DNA from: Stratiolaelaps scimitus
Taxonomy: Eukaryota; Arthropoda; Arachnida; Mesostigmata; Laelapidae
Reading direction: 5' to 3'
DNA: 64,000 bases
Assembly: GCA_019614645.1 (NCBI GenBank)
Contig: JABWDB010000012.1
Span: forward strand, 4,216,001 to 4,280,000
The position numbers and the translations under genes are program-made. Under the pieces are notes generated by a model. The model saw only the letters and a program-made list of their open reading frames with translations, was not told the origin of the DNA and did not search any database. Shown here piece after piece: positions 24,057 to 37,329 of the stretch (the stretch's first letter is position 1; each line of letters starts with the position of its first letter).

Positions 24057-27000
24057 CAAGTTACAACTAATTCAATAATCTGTAATAAATTATACAAGTT
24101 AAGAGTTTTGTATATCATATATACACTCAACGTGTGTACACATATACGTAAATAAATTTATATTCATGTGTATAGGTGAGAAATCGGCTAGCCACGTCTA
24201 TGTACGTATCTTCGAAACCGTTTTGGTTAGGTTTCTGGATTCCAGTTTTGCTGAAGGCTCTCGGAAAGCGTCTAGAGACTCCGCTAAGGCTGCTTTCGAC
24301 CTTACGATAAATAATAATAATAATAGTAGCTAAACATAACCAAAACACTTTCGAAGATACGTACATAGATAGGATAAATTAGGATAAACTGCAAATTATG
24401 TATATTGTCTGTTTGCCATAGCCTTGCCCATAGTTCTGAACTGACAAATGTTGGCTATTTCCAGCATCTAGAAGCTACATATGTTGCTATATAGCTAGTT
24501 AATTAATTGGTTAGAAATAATAACTGGAACTAAGCTGAATTGGACAACATCAGTTTGCAGTGATTTCTAGGGGAAAATCTTCTCATTCTACATAACCGTG
24601 CAGAACGGCAATATATGTCGTAGATAAAGGTCCGAGTCTTCAGCTTAGTTTCAGCTGGTTGGCTACTATGCCACCGTGTAAATTTACGCTGATGTTCAAG
24701 TGTGAATTTTGCTCATCTGCTCGATAACCACAGTAGTATCGTAATATCGTTTTTTCCTTGTTAGGTGGAACCAAGCCGTCCGCCGATGAATGGTCGCTGT
24801 CGTCAACGTTAGCGTCGCGATGGAAGGAGCTTCTGGCCAGCCCTGCCGGCTCAGGGGTGGGCGAACGTGTTCGAGTGACCCATCAGGACGGCGGAATTCT
24901 CGGCGTGCAGCTGATGCGATTCGACGTCAACAAACTTCGCGAGCTCGAGAGACGTCTCGAGGCCGAGGCCGAAAAGATGCTACAGCCCGAGCGACTGGCA
25001 GAGCAGGACGTTGTGGCGGCGTACGTTAACTCCTCAGTGGTTCGAGGTAGGTGGAACACTCAACGCGATTCTTTAGCGTTATGGCGTTTGTCCTTCTCTT
25101 CTTTTCTTTTTCGTTGATTTTGTTTGATGAGTGTTTATTTCTTTGTTTGTTTATTTGTTCGTTTTTTGGACCTTTGAACACGCTGCTCGCGCTGTTAATT
25201 GCTATACCATTGCTGCTGCTGCTGTTTGATTCTCATTTGTCTACGCTGTTGCCTTGACATCGAATTAATGTTGCCTCGTGAGTAGTACGTCTAGATAGGT
25301 TTTCGTCTGTTGGTATGGCTTCAGGTGTGATTAGTACGGCTGTGGTTGAGAATGAGGCTCGGGTATACCTGCTCGATTATGGAATCACGGAGACTCTGCG
25401 GATCGACAAAGTTCGCCACTTGCCAACAGAGTTTGTGACAGCACTGCCGTTGTACGGGGTAAGTATTATAAGATGAACATTGTTATTATTATTATTATGA
25501 TCACGCTACTACTTTCCAATTACAATTCAATATAATCCTCTACCATCATTGCTAGAGAAAGAGGCCAGTATTACCACTAAGCACCGAATGGCAAGCAATT
25601 CATCTCCCAACAGCTCGTTGCTACAATCGTTTCTATTCATTTTTAAGATGTATCTCACGGCAATAGTGAGAGGGAACATTATAAACGTTTAGCACACTGT
25701 TTATGCCAGATTCGAGTTCTCATCGACAAGGACCCGTCGATCGATGGATTCACCCCAGAGATGGGCGGTGCCAATAGCCTCGTAGACCGAATCATTCACC
25801 TTGTCTCAATTGTGCCATGCAGCCTGACGACGGCGCGCGCACATATTCACGTCATCGGTGAGTGTTGACATCCGATCTCAGTCATTGTGTTGACATCCGA
25901 TATTGTCATGAAGATTACAATGACAATGACGTTTATTTTCAACTCGTTAAAGAAAATGTAGATAATACACAAGAATTATAGAAGCAGTTGGGCACAGGGA
26001 CTAGAGGGCAGAGGTTTACTAGGGCAGCAGTAATGTGTATACTATATTACCAACTAACAAGCAGATACTATTGTACAATCATAATGACATCGTTATTTTG
26101 GGTGTCCATTTTACGAGGTTAGTTTTGTTTTCGGCAAACGCTTGAAAATGATGATTCGCATCGGTAAACGTTTAAACAATTACCGAGTATTGCGATTGTC
26201 CCGTGTATATCGGCCACCGCCGCGACAAGCTAATAATAGTAGAGATCCCGTTTCAACTCTAGTGCAGTCGTTGCAGCTGTTGGTTCACAATGCAGCCTTC
26301 AAATTAGGTGTCCATTTGTGCGACTCTTGAATTATCGCTCTGCAGAGGCCGACCATCCGGAGGCTACAGCTAAGTGTCCGACCTCGGAGAGTTTTCTCGA
26401 GGAGTTTACGACTCCAAATGTGCCCGATTCAACCGCCGCGAGTGGCGATGACTTGATCGAGTTCGGCGCGTCCACCTGCGATAGCGGTTCGAACGCTGGC
26501 GGCAGCAGTAGCAGCAGCAGCAGCTTTAACGAAAATGAATCGGTGAACGTCAGCGGGGAAGCCCTCCCCGCTCATAACAATGACAATAATTTCATCGAAA
26601 ACTCTCCTGATGTTGATGAAGATCAGCGGGCTGTTGTCGACGCAGTCGAGCACATCAAGGACGAAGTGGAACGATGCGAAGTCCTGGCGTCGCCAGTGAT
26701 AGACGAGGAGGGGACCAAGGTACCGGAGATGGCGAGCACAAGTGCGGCCAATCAAAGCAGCAACACCCGGGATCACGAACGCCGACAGTCAACGGCCGAG
26801 GCACAACAGCAGAACACTGAACAGCAGCAGCAGAAGCAGAGGCGGCGTCAGAAGCATGATAACGGTGGCTCATTGACCGACGACGGTGTCACCAATAGAG
26901 CTAAGGAGAAAAAAAGGCTGAGGGTGGTTTCGATTGCTCCTGAGGTGTTAGCCCAGGTGAGAGCGACGATATCGAACGACGCAGCTAAACACGAGAAGTC

Positions 27001-28088
27001 CAGGGGTAGGACACAGCTGGACGGCAGGAATAGGCAAACGGCAGCTAAACACGACATCAGCACGCCACCGAGGTTGGCCTCGAACATGAAGTTCACTGGG
27101 AATCCTTCGAGGTATGAAGGTTGCAGAGGCCAATGTGCGCAGAGATGCGAAAACGCCACTGGAGACTCCGTAAACGCATCGAGCGTAACAGCCAGAGGTC
27201 GAAAGGCTGCATCGACAAATGACCAGGGAGTTTCTGCCGGGGTGAGGAGAACTGCGAACCTCTCGAACGCAACCTCCAGGCGGTCAAGGGTACAGGGCCA
27301 TGAGACGGATGTAGCAAGGACAAGCGGCATGAGGGAGGCGAACTCTTCCAATTACACAGGCAGATCGTCGATAATGTCTAAACGTGACATCGAATCAGGT
27401 CGAACTATGAATCGTTCCAATAACCGGCGTCCAAGCATGCCGAGACCTGGTGCGAAGCTTGTTTTGATGGAGGTCCCAGTCAAAGTAAGCAGCGATTGCT
27501 CATATTTCTCAATGTCGTATGTCGTAATAGCACTGATTAGCATCGACTATTTACGAGATCTCTAAACAACAAAGGTCCCGCTTCGATGTTAGAACGGTAA
27601 AATTTATATAATCGGTTTACATCTTACAGTATATTTCGAGCAGTTTGTAGCGTGTCCGGTATGACTATTGACATAACCCCTATGGGTCTGTGGAGAGTAG
27701 ATCGACCTATGCCGGACATCCATTTCCTAAAACGCAACATGGAGCAACGCTAACGAAATATAATAGCTGTATCTGAGCTGTCCCGCACTCCGGCCCGATA
27801 TTTTCGGCCGATTCAATTGTTATGGGTTTCTTGCAGTTTCTTCGGCAGAGTGGACCAACAAGAGCAGTCGTGCTGAGTCTCAATCTTCTGAACGATGTCG
27901 AGAGGGCGGTGAAGTCACTGACGGTGCCTCCCTCAAATCTAAACTCGAGGAAAATCTTCTGGGGTTCTCGTGTTCTAATCAGACGTCCTCAAGGTCTGTG
28001 TCGCGCGACTGTCGATTGGCGGGAATCAAAAGGCGTATGGTGGCATTGCATATTCGATGATTACGGTTAGTTTCTGGTGGTTGATAAT

Positions 28089-28125
<37 letters not shown>

Positions 28126-28854
28126 AAGACAACACGAACAATATTTCAAGGATATGGGCTTCCCAAGGGTGCTGGGTCCGAGTGCATGTCCTGTCTATTT
28201 CATTCGTATGGGTGTTTCCGAAATATATGAGAGCTGTGAGTAATCCTTGTAGGCGGATCCTACTGACGGAACGCTGGGCGCTTGCGCCTACGAAGTATAC
28301 ATACGATTGTACATCTGAGCTGTATCCTAATCATCACTAACTTACTCCACAAGTTATATTTTCCTGCAACCGATTGCGTAAGGTGTGTTGCCTCAAGTAA
28401 GTGCATTGTAGGCAATTTATTTTTGTAGTAGTTATTGCTGTTGTCGTTGTATCAAAAACTCGGTTGACATCGAATTTGTTTTCATATCACTCTTCCAGAC
28501 GATCCTCCGATCCACGTTCGAGCGGGCGAGATTCTTGAGTGCCCACCCTGTATGCTGTGTCTCCCACGGGCTCTAATGTATGTACATTGCTTCGACAAAC
28601 GTAATGTGTTCCCTAGGGTTGGCGAGATGAGCACGTTGAACGTATTCGAATATATGGAAATACGAGGCCCCATAACGGACCTACCCATGAATCGTGTTGT
28701 TGGCTACTTCACGAATGACGCCAGGAGTGGGCCGGATGCTCCAAATCCCAAAAGCGAATCGTCGACCTCTACTGACAGCCCCCGAGTTCAGTCGTCTGCG
28801 GCAGCGACGTCAGCGCGCGCCAAATCACCGAACCGGCAGTGTGTCAGGCAGTAG
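23912..28854 (+). CDS. Tudor-domain protein (seven exons, 768 aa)
   Basis: Exons are 23912-23930, 24765-25046, 25325-25458, 25710-25857, 26346-27484, 27837-28065 and 28499-28854 (TAG), all GT-AG and in phase. Tudor domains bind methylated arginine or lysine, and many such proteins scaffold piRNA or germ granules. Tudor-like region 1 spans about 85-160, with VYLLDYG at 114-120 and the LP(x)nLP segment typical of extended Tudor domains. Region 2 spans about 610-700 (GSRVLIRRPQGLCRATVDW, then WWHCIFDDYD, then LPRALMYVHCF). Both lack the usual W/Y-Y-R-A aromatic pair, and region 2 has Asp where DYG has Gly, so ligand binding is uncertain. Between them one 1139-base exon encodes about 380 residues of disordered Ser/Asn/Gln/Arg-rich sequence, including a poly-Ser run from an AGC repeat near 26503-26523 and a Gln-rich run near 26805-26835. 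The first exon (MEASTK) is chosen because its donor supplies the phase-1 G that exon 2 needs; it is the least certain part. Confidence 0.85.
24012..24050. repeat. (TA)n microsatellite with one CA interruption
   Basis: It lies in the first intron of the Tudor gene. Confidence 0.95.
24197..24369. mobile_element. Foldback (MITE-like) element with 38-bp terminal inverted repeats
   Basis: Arms at 24197-24234 and 24332-24369 are inverted copies with three mismatches by eye; both contain TACGTATCTTCGAAA in opposite orientation. The 97-base middle has no open frame of note. No clear target-site duplication is visible. Confidence 0.65.
28088..28126. repeat. (TC)n microsatellite
   Basis: A CT run with one extra T, in intron 6 of the Tudor gene. 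Confidence 0.9.
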
Positions 28855-29706
28855 GAGTAACAAGCGAAGTTTACGTAGCTAACGACGCCAATCGGAGATG
28901 TCAATGAGTGCTCGGCAGATCGATTCATCGATATGATATTGACTTCGTCAATCAATAGCCCAGATATACGTATGCATACACTATCTGTATGCAGCCGCAC
29001 TGTATATATATATATATATATATATATACACGATACAGCTCGGTCATTACACGATCCTTAAGGTACTCATTTGTTGCTCACAACTTATCATAGCTTTCAC
29101 TCGATATAGATGAAATATTGAGTTGTTTCATTAGACAGTAACCATACCATTTAAATAGCAGCCGCGAAACGGCCCTGGATTATCATTTGTTTCCATTTGT
29201 ATGTTCGCTTTATTTACTTTTATTTATCTTTCCTACGGAGCAAGCCGAATGATATCCCATCATTGGAGCTATTTGATCCCAATGTTCGCAGTTGTGTCCC
29301 GTTTGCCTCACGGTTCTACACATTTTGAGTTTATGCCGATAAATAGTTTAAGTTATTTCAACTAGCGCTACCCATTAGTTCGGGTTAATACGGGGCAGGC
29401 GCGACGTGTGGTTTCTGAGCGACTAGTAATCTTTATATACTAGTACAGGACCCGCGTCTCATCGTAGCGGGGATTCGCGCTCTGTGGCAGGTCGCGAAAG
29501 AAAAGTCACGACATCAGATGAAACTGACGATTGGTAAGCAACAATGAATTATGATAATAATGCCGCTGCCTGACTCTGGCCTACTGCCACCTGAATAGGG
29601 GCAACGACGTGCATGGAGCAGGATCCCATACTCACTATAGCAATATTATTGTATAATTAAACCAATACTCCAACATGTACGTGTCATTTATTATTATAAC
29701 AATAAA
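28855..29706 (+). other. Probable 3' untranslated region of the Tudor gene
   Basis: The first AATAAA after the TAG is at 29701-29706, giving an untranslated tail of about 850 bases. It contains a (TA)n run (29002-29029) and an exon-like stretch at 29449-29533 discussed among the findings. Confidence 0.4.
29002..29029. repeat. (TA)n microsatellite
   Basis: About 14 units downstream of the Tudor gene stop. Confidence 0.95.
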
Positions 29707-30454
29707 GTTATATTGTGTCATGCAGTCTGTAAGATCTGTGATGGATGATCTAGGTAGTATATATTGTATATTTATGGAACAGCCTAAATTTAACTAAAAT
29801 GCTTCGATGAAAACGAGGCAAATTGTCAGAGATTACATATATATGAATATATATATATATATTTTAGTGAAATTTAGGTTGTATTGCATATATGTATAGT
29901 GTTTCATTAATTACTGTATCCGGTGGGCAGCTATGCCCATGTCCGCTTCTATGGAAACAGTGGCCACTTTCTAGATGCCCCAATGAACCGGGATCAATCT
30001 CCTTTCCGCTAGAACTGAGGCAAGTCCGCATCGAGTGTCGTAATTTCCACGAAGAACAATATGAATATGCATTTTGCTGATTGAAAAATTAAGTTCTAAA
30101 AAAACGCATTTGGTGTTTCGTCTTATTGTTTTACGTTCTGTTATGAGTATTAATAGATAAATAAGAAAACATCTATTCTTCACGTGAACTATAGTGACGA
30201 GTGACCTCGAAAAATGAGGATGTAATTACATGTAATCATTCATAAACTTGAATCGAAGGTCTGCAGAGATTTCAGATCATTCTTTTAGTGGTATTCGCAG
30301 AAAAGTCCGTTTGCCGGTTGCATACATTGTGTTCATGGGTCTGTTGGTGCTACCCATGTACACATATGGCTAGTACGTAAGCATTGCGCGTTTTTACTCG
30401 CTTTGAGATTTACGAGTATATATATATACATTATATATGAATATATATATATAT

Positions 30455-30465
30455 AAAATATGCAA

Positions 30466-30507
<42 letters not shown>

Positions 30508-30518
30508 TTGCATATTTT
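30455..30518. repeat. Perfect 64-bp palindrome around a (TA)n core
   Basis: AAAATATGCAATAATTATAT at the left end is exactly mirrored at the right end, with an alternating AT core between. Such sequence can extrude a cruciform. Confidence 0.85.
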
Positions 30519-32689
30519 CGAATGAATAAACCAGAATATCGTCGATTTTACAGTATTGCGTCAAAATCGACCGTCGCCGAAATCAGACGTGTTTATCGTC
30601 GGTGGTTAGACCTTCTGTGAATATATCTATGAGTGCAGCAGATGTGCGGCAGCCAATTTCAGTAAGCGGCCTGGACAAAACGGCCGAAACAAATTAATTT
30701 TAGGTTCGGTGAGGTATCAACCCCACAGTGATAATGTATACGAGCACTTTATCTCGAACACCGGCTTCTGTTACCACTACACTACCGACTACATGACTAC
30801 AACATTATATGCTTCGAGATGAAAAAGGCATACAGAAACACATGGCCCGCTATACCGTGTGTGCAGCTGCCGTGGGCAACTATGGGTGGGATTACAGTCG
30901 TTATATTTACCTTTTTTGCGGCCCTTTCTGCCGTTGCTTACTGCAACTTTTCACGTCTTCGATGCCAGTGGCCGTTTATCGGCCGTTCGGTGTTGGTTTG
31001 TCGGACAGGGGATCGCCGAGTGGCAGTTGGTGCCCGTTGTCGCGGTGGCTAACGCTGATAGTGGCAATAGCGATACAAACACGTAGACTGCGACGTGATG
31101 CGTCGCGGGATGACGATGACGAAACGGAAATTTCAATGCTACGAACATACTGCTCGAATGAGCATGAATGAGCCTTGACGTCTGATACGACAGGGGGTGC
31201 CGCCATACCAGCTCGCGTATGCCCCCGTGGCCATGGGGGGGGGGGAGACGTGGTACCGTTCATTCTGTGACTACCTTTTAGCAATTTCAAGCTATGCATA
31301 AGCAGGTTTTTCTATGTGGTATGTCGCCTCAGTGGGTAAAATGTGTCCAGAAAGCGAAAACGTTTGCTAGAGATGACTAATGAAAACTTGGGGTGGCTAA
31401 ATTCATTCAATAGATATTATTATAATATAATTTGTAAAGCACTAAATACTAACCGATGACATGATATCGAGCAACATCAGCATCCCTCCGTATACTAGAG
31501 CATAATTTGATCGGACTATAAGCAGCCAATTTTTCGTTGAGGATGCGTAGCATGGCAGGGAAAGAGAAAGCGAGAGAGATAGCCTTTCAATGTGTTGGCT
31601 TCAGGAGTCCTGTCATGAGATTGCCATTACAGAAAAGTAGTGAGTGGTATGACAAGTAGCCAGTCTGTGACCATTTTCTAGTGGTGTTAGTTATTGAAAG
31701 ATGCCCCAACTAACAACGAAAAACCAAACGCACAAATGAACAAGAACTATCACATATATTTCCCATACCAAAAATCGTGCACAAACGTTCGATTCTCACC
31801 GCCATATCGAAAACCAGCTGCCTCCCAGCTATTTATTTTAGGTATCAACCGATTTAGTGGTGTGACCCTGTTGGCCAACGATTTTGCGACTGTTTGTGCC
31901 AGGTCCATCTCTGTGTGCGTGTGTGCGTCGATTTATGTCTGATAGCGTGCTCTCCCCCAAATGCTGCTTCCACGAGGGCAGCCCGCATCACACAGCACCC
32001 TATGCACACCCGCGCAAGAAACGCTGCCGATTTCGACGATTTCGGAACGCCCCCGAACGCTGTTCACGTCAATCAAGCAGTGATTCGATCGACCAAAAGC
32101 TGCTACCAATAGGTCGACCCTGTTCATCCAGTTCAGCGCGAGATCCATTACGAGAGTCCCGGTGGCATCGCGCCCACCAGTTCTTTGCATCCACGCTTTC
32201 GTTTCGTATAAAGAGCGCGCAAAAGTTATCTGGCCCCGCGTTCAACGGTGGTGGCTGGTGCCACGTCTAAGGCTGGCAACTTTACGTGACGCCCCATCGT
32301 TTGTGAAGTTCGACCACTGCTGCTGCTACTGCTGCAGCAATCGCTCGGACCTTTGTTTTTCCGTTCATTTGCTTGCTGGCTATCTAGAAGCTGAAATTGT
32401 CGCCAGTAGTGGTCTGGCAGCAGTTTCAATAGCAGAAACGATATGAAGGCGGCAGATTACGTTAGCGAACCACAGCTACCAGCAGCTCCCCGCCGGATCC
32501 CCCGAACGAGGCCGGGCGCGAGGCGGGCCTTTGAATCGCGGCGTATGCGGGCAGTAGCTGGCACACTTCGCAGCCGTCATTGACGCCATTATCGTCATCA
32601 CCATTCAGTATAATCGAACTGAAATTTTGTGTAAAATTGGCCGTGTGGTCATTATTTTCGTCCAACTTCGATAGGAAGTTTCACATACA

Positions 32690-32751
32690 GCAAAGCGAAG
32701 CAGTGCCGAAAGCAGTACAGTGGACGTTAAATGTTGGCTGAGAGTCAGCCC
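32690..32751 (+). mobile_element. tRNA-derived SINE, family 1, copy 5 (3' part only)
   Basis: It contains CGAAGCAGTGCCGAAAGCA followed by GTGGACGTTAAATGTTGG and GCTGAGAGTCAGCCC; the tRNA-like head is missing. Confidence 0.6.
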
Positions 32752-32816
32752 GGATGAAAATGTTTCCAAAAAAATAGTGTCCACTGAGCACAACTGTAAC
32801 CCAGAATGGCATCCAT

Positions 32817-32843
32817 TATATATATATATATATATATATATAT
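32817..32843. repeat. (TA)n microsatellite
   Basis: It follows SINE family 1 copy 5 by about 65 bases. Confidence 0.95.
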
Positions 32844-34485
32844 GCAGTGCACACTATATCGAATCTTACAGGGGAGCTGTTAGCAGGTGCAGTAGAGCAC
32901 TTACTGAATATGATCATTAATTGAAACATGATTTTTCCGGGCTTTTTCGTCCATTTCGCTAGCCATCAACGATTTGGGGGGTCTGGCGGAGGTTCGCGAT
33001 GACTACTGAGATCGTAATTGGTACCAGGCTGATGTTGGCTCCACCGATTTTGCCGTTGCCGTGGATAGCATGCAATCGCAGATACAAATGCATTTGGATA
33101 AGGCAATGTATTAACCACTCGCAGATGGCTAGTTCGAGCCTCACTCGTACGCTCGCACTCCTAAAGTAGAGTATCTCCTTTTTCGACCCTTGTAAGGCTC
33201 TGGGTACATCGGTAAACACAGGTGACTATTCCTAATTGTCAAATTCTCGTAGTTAAATTGTGTAATAATACAGTTAATAATAATCGTGACTAAAAATACT
33301 GGAGACATACGACACCATCAGGTGTCGCCTTGCGGCTTCTTAGACTTGAAAGCTAACACGCTCTCTTTACCGAGAGATCGAGGCGTTGTCTCAAAAACAT
33401 TCATTTTGTACATATGTGAATAATCGCCTGAATTCGATATTGTGAAATGTTCTCACAAAGCGTAAATGACAACTCAACTGCGCTAACCTCAATTCCAGTA
33501 ACCATGAATAAATGAGTTGGGTGCCGGTCACCATAGAACCCGGCCGTAAGTTGCGTGTGTTCCCTCTAAGCAATTAGTAGAGCCCGAGAACCGTGTTAAA
33601 GGAGTGACCATACATCACGAGCCATCCCCTGTGGATCGTCCGATTCAATCCGATCCCCAATATTTCAAACTAATGATTGAATCTTCTCTCAGAGGCAGTT
33701 ATTGAAATTATACCACTTTCTAAGCTTCAGAAACGCGAGCTATCTACCCAGTATTTCATAGCGGAGAATGAACGGTAAAAGATGATGGGTATTGGTGCTG
33801 GGCCAGAAAGCCGGCGATTTTCTCCTGCCCGCTGTAAATGTGCCTGATTTGCAGCAGGAACTACAGCGAGTAATCTTATACAAATATATATATATTCGGC
33901 GTGATACACGCAACAATTTTTGCACGTGAATAACACGCGGACAAGAAACACGGGATGATTGGCCAAACTCAAATTGGAGTCACTTGTTCAGGAAACAAAT
34001 TAGCTCGTGAAGCACTGGTTGCCTCACGAGAACGTGAGTGATTCCCTCGAGGAAAGCGACATTGGAGTGGTCAACACGCACATCAAGACTTGATACACAG
34101 GCATACAAAAATAAAGGGGCCTCCACTCCGCAAAGAGAAGTGGCGAAGACCAAACCTTTCGATCTGACTTTGGTGACTGTTTGGTAATGATTCACAGGGC
34201 GTCTGATGGAACGTAGCCATCCAGCCGTCGAGCGAATTCCCTCAGCCGATTATATGAATGTCTAGGATAAGCGAATTTCGGGGATCGCTGTAGTTATCGC
34301 AATCGCTAGCTTAGAGCAGGGCCAGTGCCTCTGTGATGTTGTGGCATGAGCGCTCATCATTCAACGCTACTGGTATTTTGCCTGTATTGGCCGCGGCTGT
34401 CTCTGAGTGATAACCCATTTTGTGTGAAAATATTCTTAGGCAATTTTGTCTCATGAGCGATCAAATATAGCAAGGGTCAATTATG

Positions 34486-34556
34486 AAAGTGGGCGACAAT
34501 TGTGCCCGCTGGACAACGTGAAAAACGTCTAAGAACAGACTCCTCTATATATTTAG
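34486..34556 (+). repeat. Dispersed repeat pair, copy 2
   Basis: Direct-orientation partner of 5665-5745. It carries GAAAGTGGGCGACAATTGTG and AACGTGAAAAACGTCTAAG. Confidence 0.5.
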
Positions 34557-36305
34557 GACAAGGAGGCCCCACGTCTCAGTCTCTAAGCGTGTACCCAAAA
34601 TGTATAGGAACTAGTGTTGCTTCTTTGGATCTATCCAAAGAAGATCTTTGCATACAACATTCGATTGCATGTGGTTCTCCTGTAGCGGATGATAACCGTT
34701 GTCTTAATATCTGTAGAAAGTTTAGTAATTGTATCCCAATGTTTCGAAGCCTACCGGGCTAAAGTAGTGCTGATTCATTAATGAGGTGTATCTTCAGTTT
34801 TTGTCTTGTTCGTCTCGAGAGATAGAGGATGTTACCGACTTAATATCGAAAATAGGGAAGCAACTTGAGGTTGCACAAAACATAATTGATTTAAGGTTCT
34901 GCTATTTCTCTTCGCTAGTCAACGAGAGACGACTGATGAGAAGATGTGACCTGTAAGTGCTGCCCACCATAACTACGATCTTCTTTTGAATATGTTTCAA
35001 ATGTGTGTTGAATATCGATGGGCCCGATTGAAACGCAAGGTCAAGCAATAGTTGCTGCATGCGCTGGGAGTATTGCAGCTCGTTTTGACAATCCGTGTTC
35101 GGCTGATACCGTTCGATGGGGTCCCCACCACCTACATCCGCTCGCCCGCCCGCCGCCAAAGACACCACAGGGAGTCGAACGTTTCGTATGCGATGACTTG
35201 TACAGCACTAGCGCACGGCAGCATCGCGCAGTTGGCAAATCAGTCGACTCAATGAAGATAAATATATTAGTGTTACGTGCTGACCGAGGAGTCGGGAATC
35301 AGGTCATGCGGACTTGACATTTCTAGAAGAAGACAAGAAAGACATTGATCTATCTATCGATCTATCCATGTTTTTGAGGATACCTTAATGAAATTAGTAG
35401 ATAGTATCATCATACTCGAGCCGGAACAATCAGTTTTTTCAAATGTGCGGGGCCACCCATGCCGCTACCCGCTATCTGCGAAGTCGACATGTTCAAAAAA
35501 ACGGCGATCCGTAGCAGTGGGTACCTGGCGGTGTTTTCTGACGAAACCTTTCCGCTCGATATCCGAATCGTTTCACACACGCAGCTTCAAATTCGTAAAT
35601 GCCAATATGCTACTATGGCTAGCCATTCTTCGTGATGGCGGCGGTGCAACGTTTGCTTCGGCTGTTCGCTTTTTTCTTCGGGGGAAGAATTTGGGGGTTT
35701 CCGGGATCTTCTGCGTCGCGCCACCGTTCGTCTTTGATCAGCGTCGGCGGTGGCGGCGACGGCATTTTTATGACACCAAAAGTGGTATGCACATACTTAT
35801 ACACCTATGTATATATGGATAGAAATGACCTGAGATAAGAGTTGTACTTATCACTACTGCCGCTGCTACGGTGGCTACTAACAGGTTACTATGCGAGGTA
35901 TTGCTTTATTAGGATCATCTGAAAAAAAAAACAAATTGATTATTGAAGCGATAGGCATAGCGATTTTCGGCGCTAGCTCGGGTATTCTCATATTCCGTCA
36001 CGAGCTGGCAAATGACCTCTGAACAAAATGACCTCAAACAAAAACAAGCAACCTCTATGAAATGCAGCGGAATAATGTCGTTTCCGTGAAGAATACCGTC
36101 AACCTAATGACCTGATGAACTATTATTGTTAGCATCCTAAATAAATGCGCTACCCTACCTAAAAGCATGTCTCAAATTCACTGTTAGGTATACGATGAAC
36201 ATAACGGAATAACACTAAGATCCCTGAGATGTATTGGTCAAGTTTTGGAAGTTGAACTGAAGTGGATTTGTCTAAATATATGTATATGTACCAAGTATAC
36301 GTATA

Positions 36306-36309
<4 letters not shown>

Positions 36310-36341
<32 letters not shown>
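36310..36341. repeat. (TA)n microsatellite
   Basis: About 16 units, preceded by imperfect TA sequence from about 36275. Confidence 0.95.
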
Positions 36342-36342
<1 letters not shown>

Positions 36343-36771
36343 CAAGCGGGTCAAGCGGCTAGGTCTCGATAGCTCATAGATCATATATCAAATGGGGAAT
36401 TTACCTATCTAAGAAGGCTTATTAATTGGCTTCAATAACAATCGAAAAATCTTTTTTCGGAGCTGAAATCGCTGTCTTGAAACGTGCAGATATGCCGCAC
36501 ATCGCTCAGATCCAGCTGGGCTTCGACCACCCAAGAAGATTCACCGATAAAACCGTGGTAACAAAATGACGTCGATCGTTCTATAATAGTTCTGTTGGCA
36601 ACAAGGGGAACAGGTTCGCATCTCGTCTATTCTCCACCATGATCATCATATCTCTCCTGCTCCGGCAAGAAGAACGACGTGGTCGTCGATACTAACAATT
36701 TAAATTCGGGTTTATTTTTTCGGGTTTTTGGCTACTCGCGAATAGTTCAGTGATGACGACTCGAATATCTT

Positions 36772-36840
36772 ACATATATATATATATATATGTGTGTGTA
36801 TATGTATATGTAATATATATATACATATATATGTATATGT
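36772..36840. repeat. Compound (TA)n/(TG)n microsatellite
   Basis: TA, TG and TATG units alternate; it directly abuts the tRNA-like element at 36845-36920. Confidence 0.9.
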
Positions 36841-36844
36841 AGAT

Positions 36845-36920
36845 CGTTGTCGCAGACGTCGCGATATGAATCGAACTGTTGCCTCAGTAGTCCACTAGAC
36901 CGCGCTGATTTGCACACGTT
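36845..36920 (-). mobile_element. tRNA-like SINE head (minus strand)
   Basis: On the minus strand, GCGGTCTAGTGGACTA is followed by CAACAGTTCGATTC, resembling A and B boxes at about the right spacing. No acceptor stem pairs. Confidence 0.4.
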
Positions 36921-37329
36921 AAATTGTGTCATTGCGATAAGTGAAACGATTATGATTTTCGCCCGGTGACGAGGTATTCTTGTTCGATGGTGGGCACATC
37001 AGCACACATCCACACACATAGGCAAACACTTTGATGACAAAGAGAACAGTGTTGTGTCATTGCAAGGTGTTGATAGAAAATTCAGCAACACTCGGTTCTA
37101 TTTCTCAAAGTTGTGTACGGTCAAAAACGAACAAAAAATATTGGTATTGTTTGCCAGTAGGTCTTATTTAGCTAGTCGGCTAGCTCATCTTCGAAATCGA
37201 TCGATGGATGAAATCGATTACTAACGCCATCTACCGGTATTAATAATTTCGTTGTGGCAGTACTAGTGATAGCAGCCTTGCTGAAGGGTTTTCAACTTCG
37301 ATTGGTCACCAGCCTAGACCTTGTTCGAT

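Noticed and set aside
26429..27351. Long minus-strand frames across the big Tudor exon
   Set aside because: They mirror a plus-strand exon fixed by matching phases on both sides.
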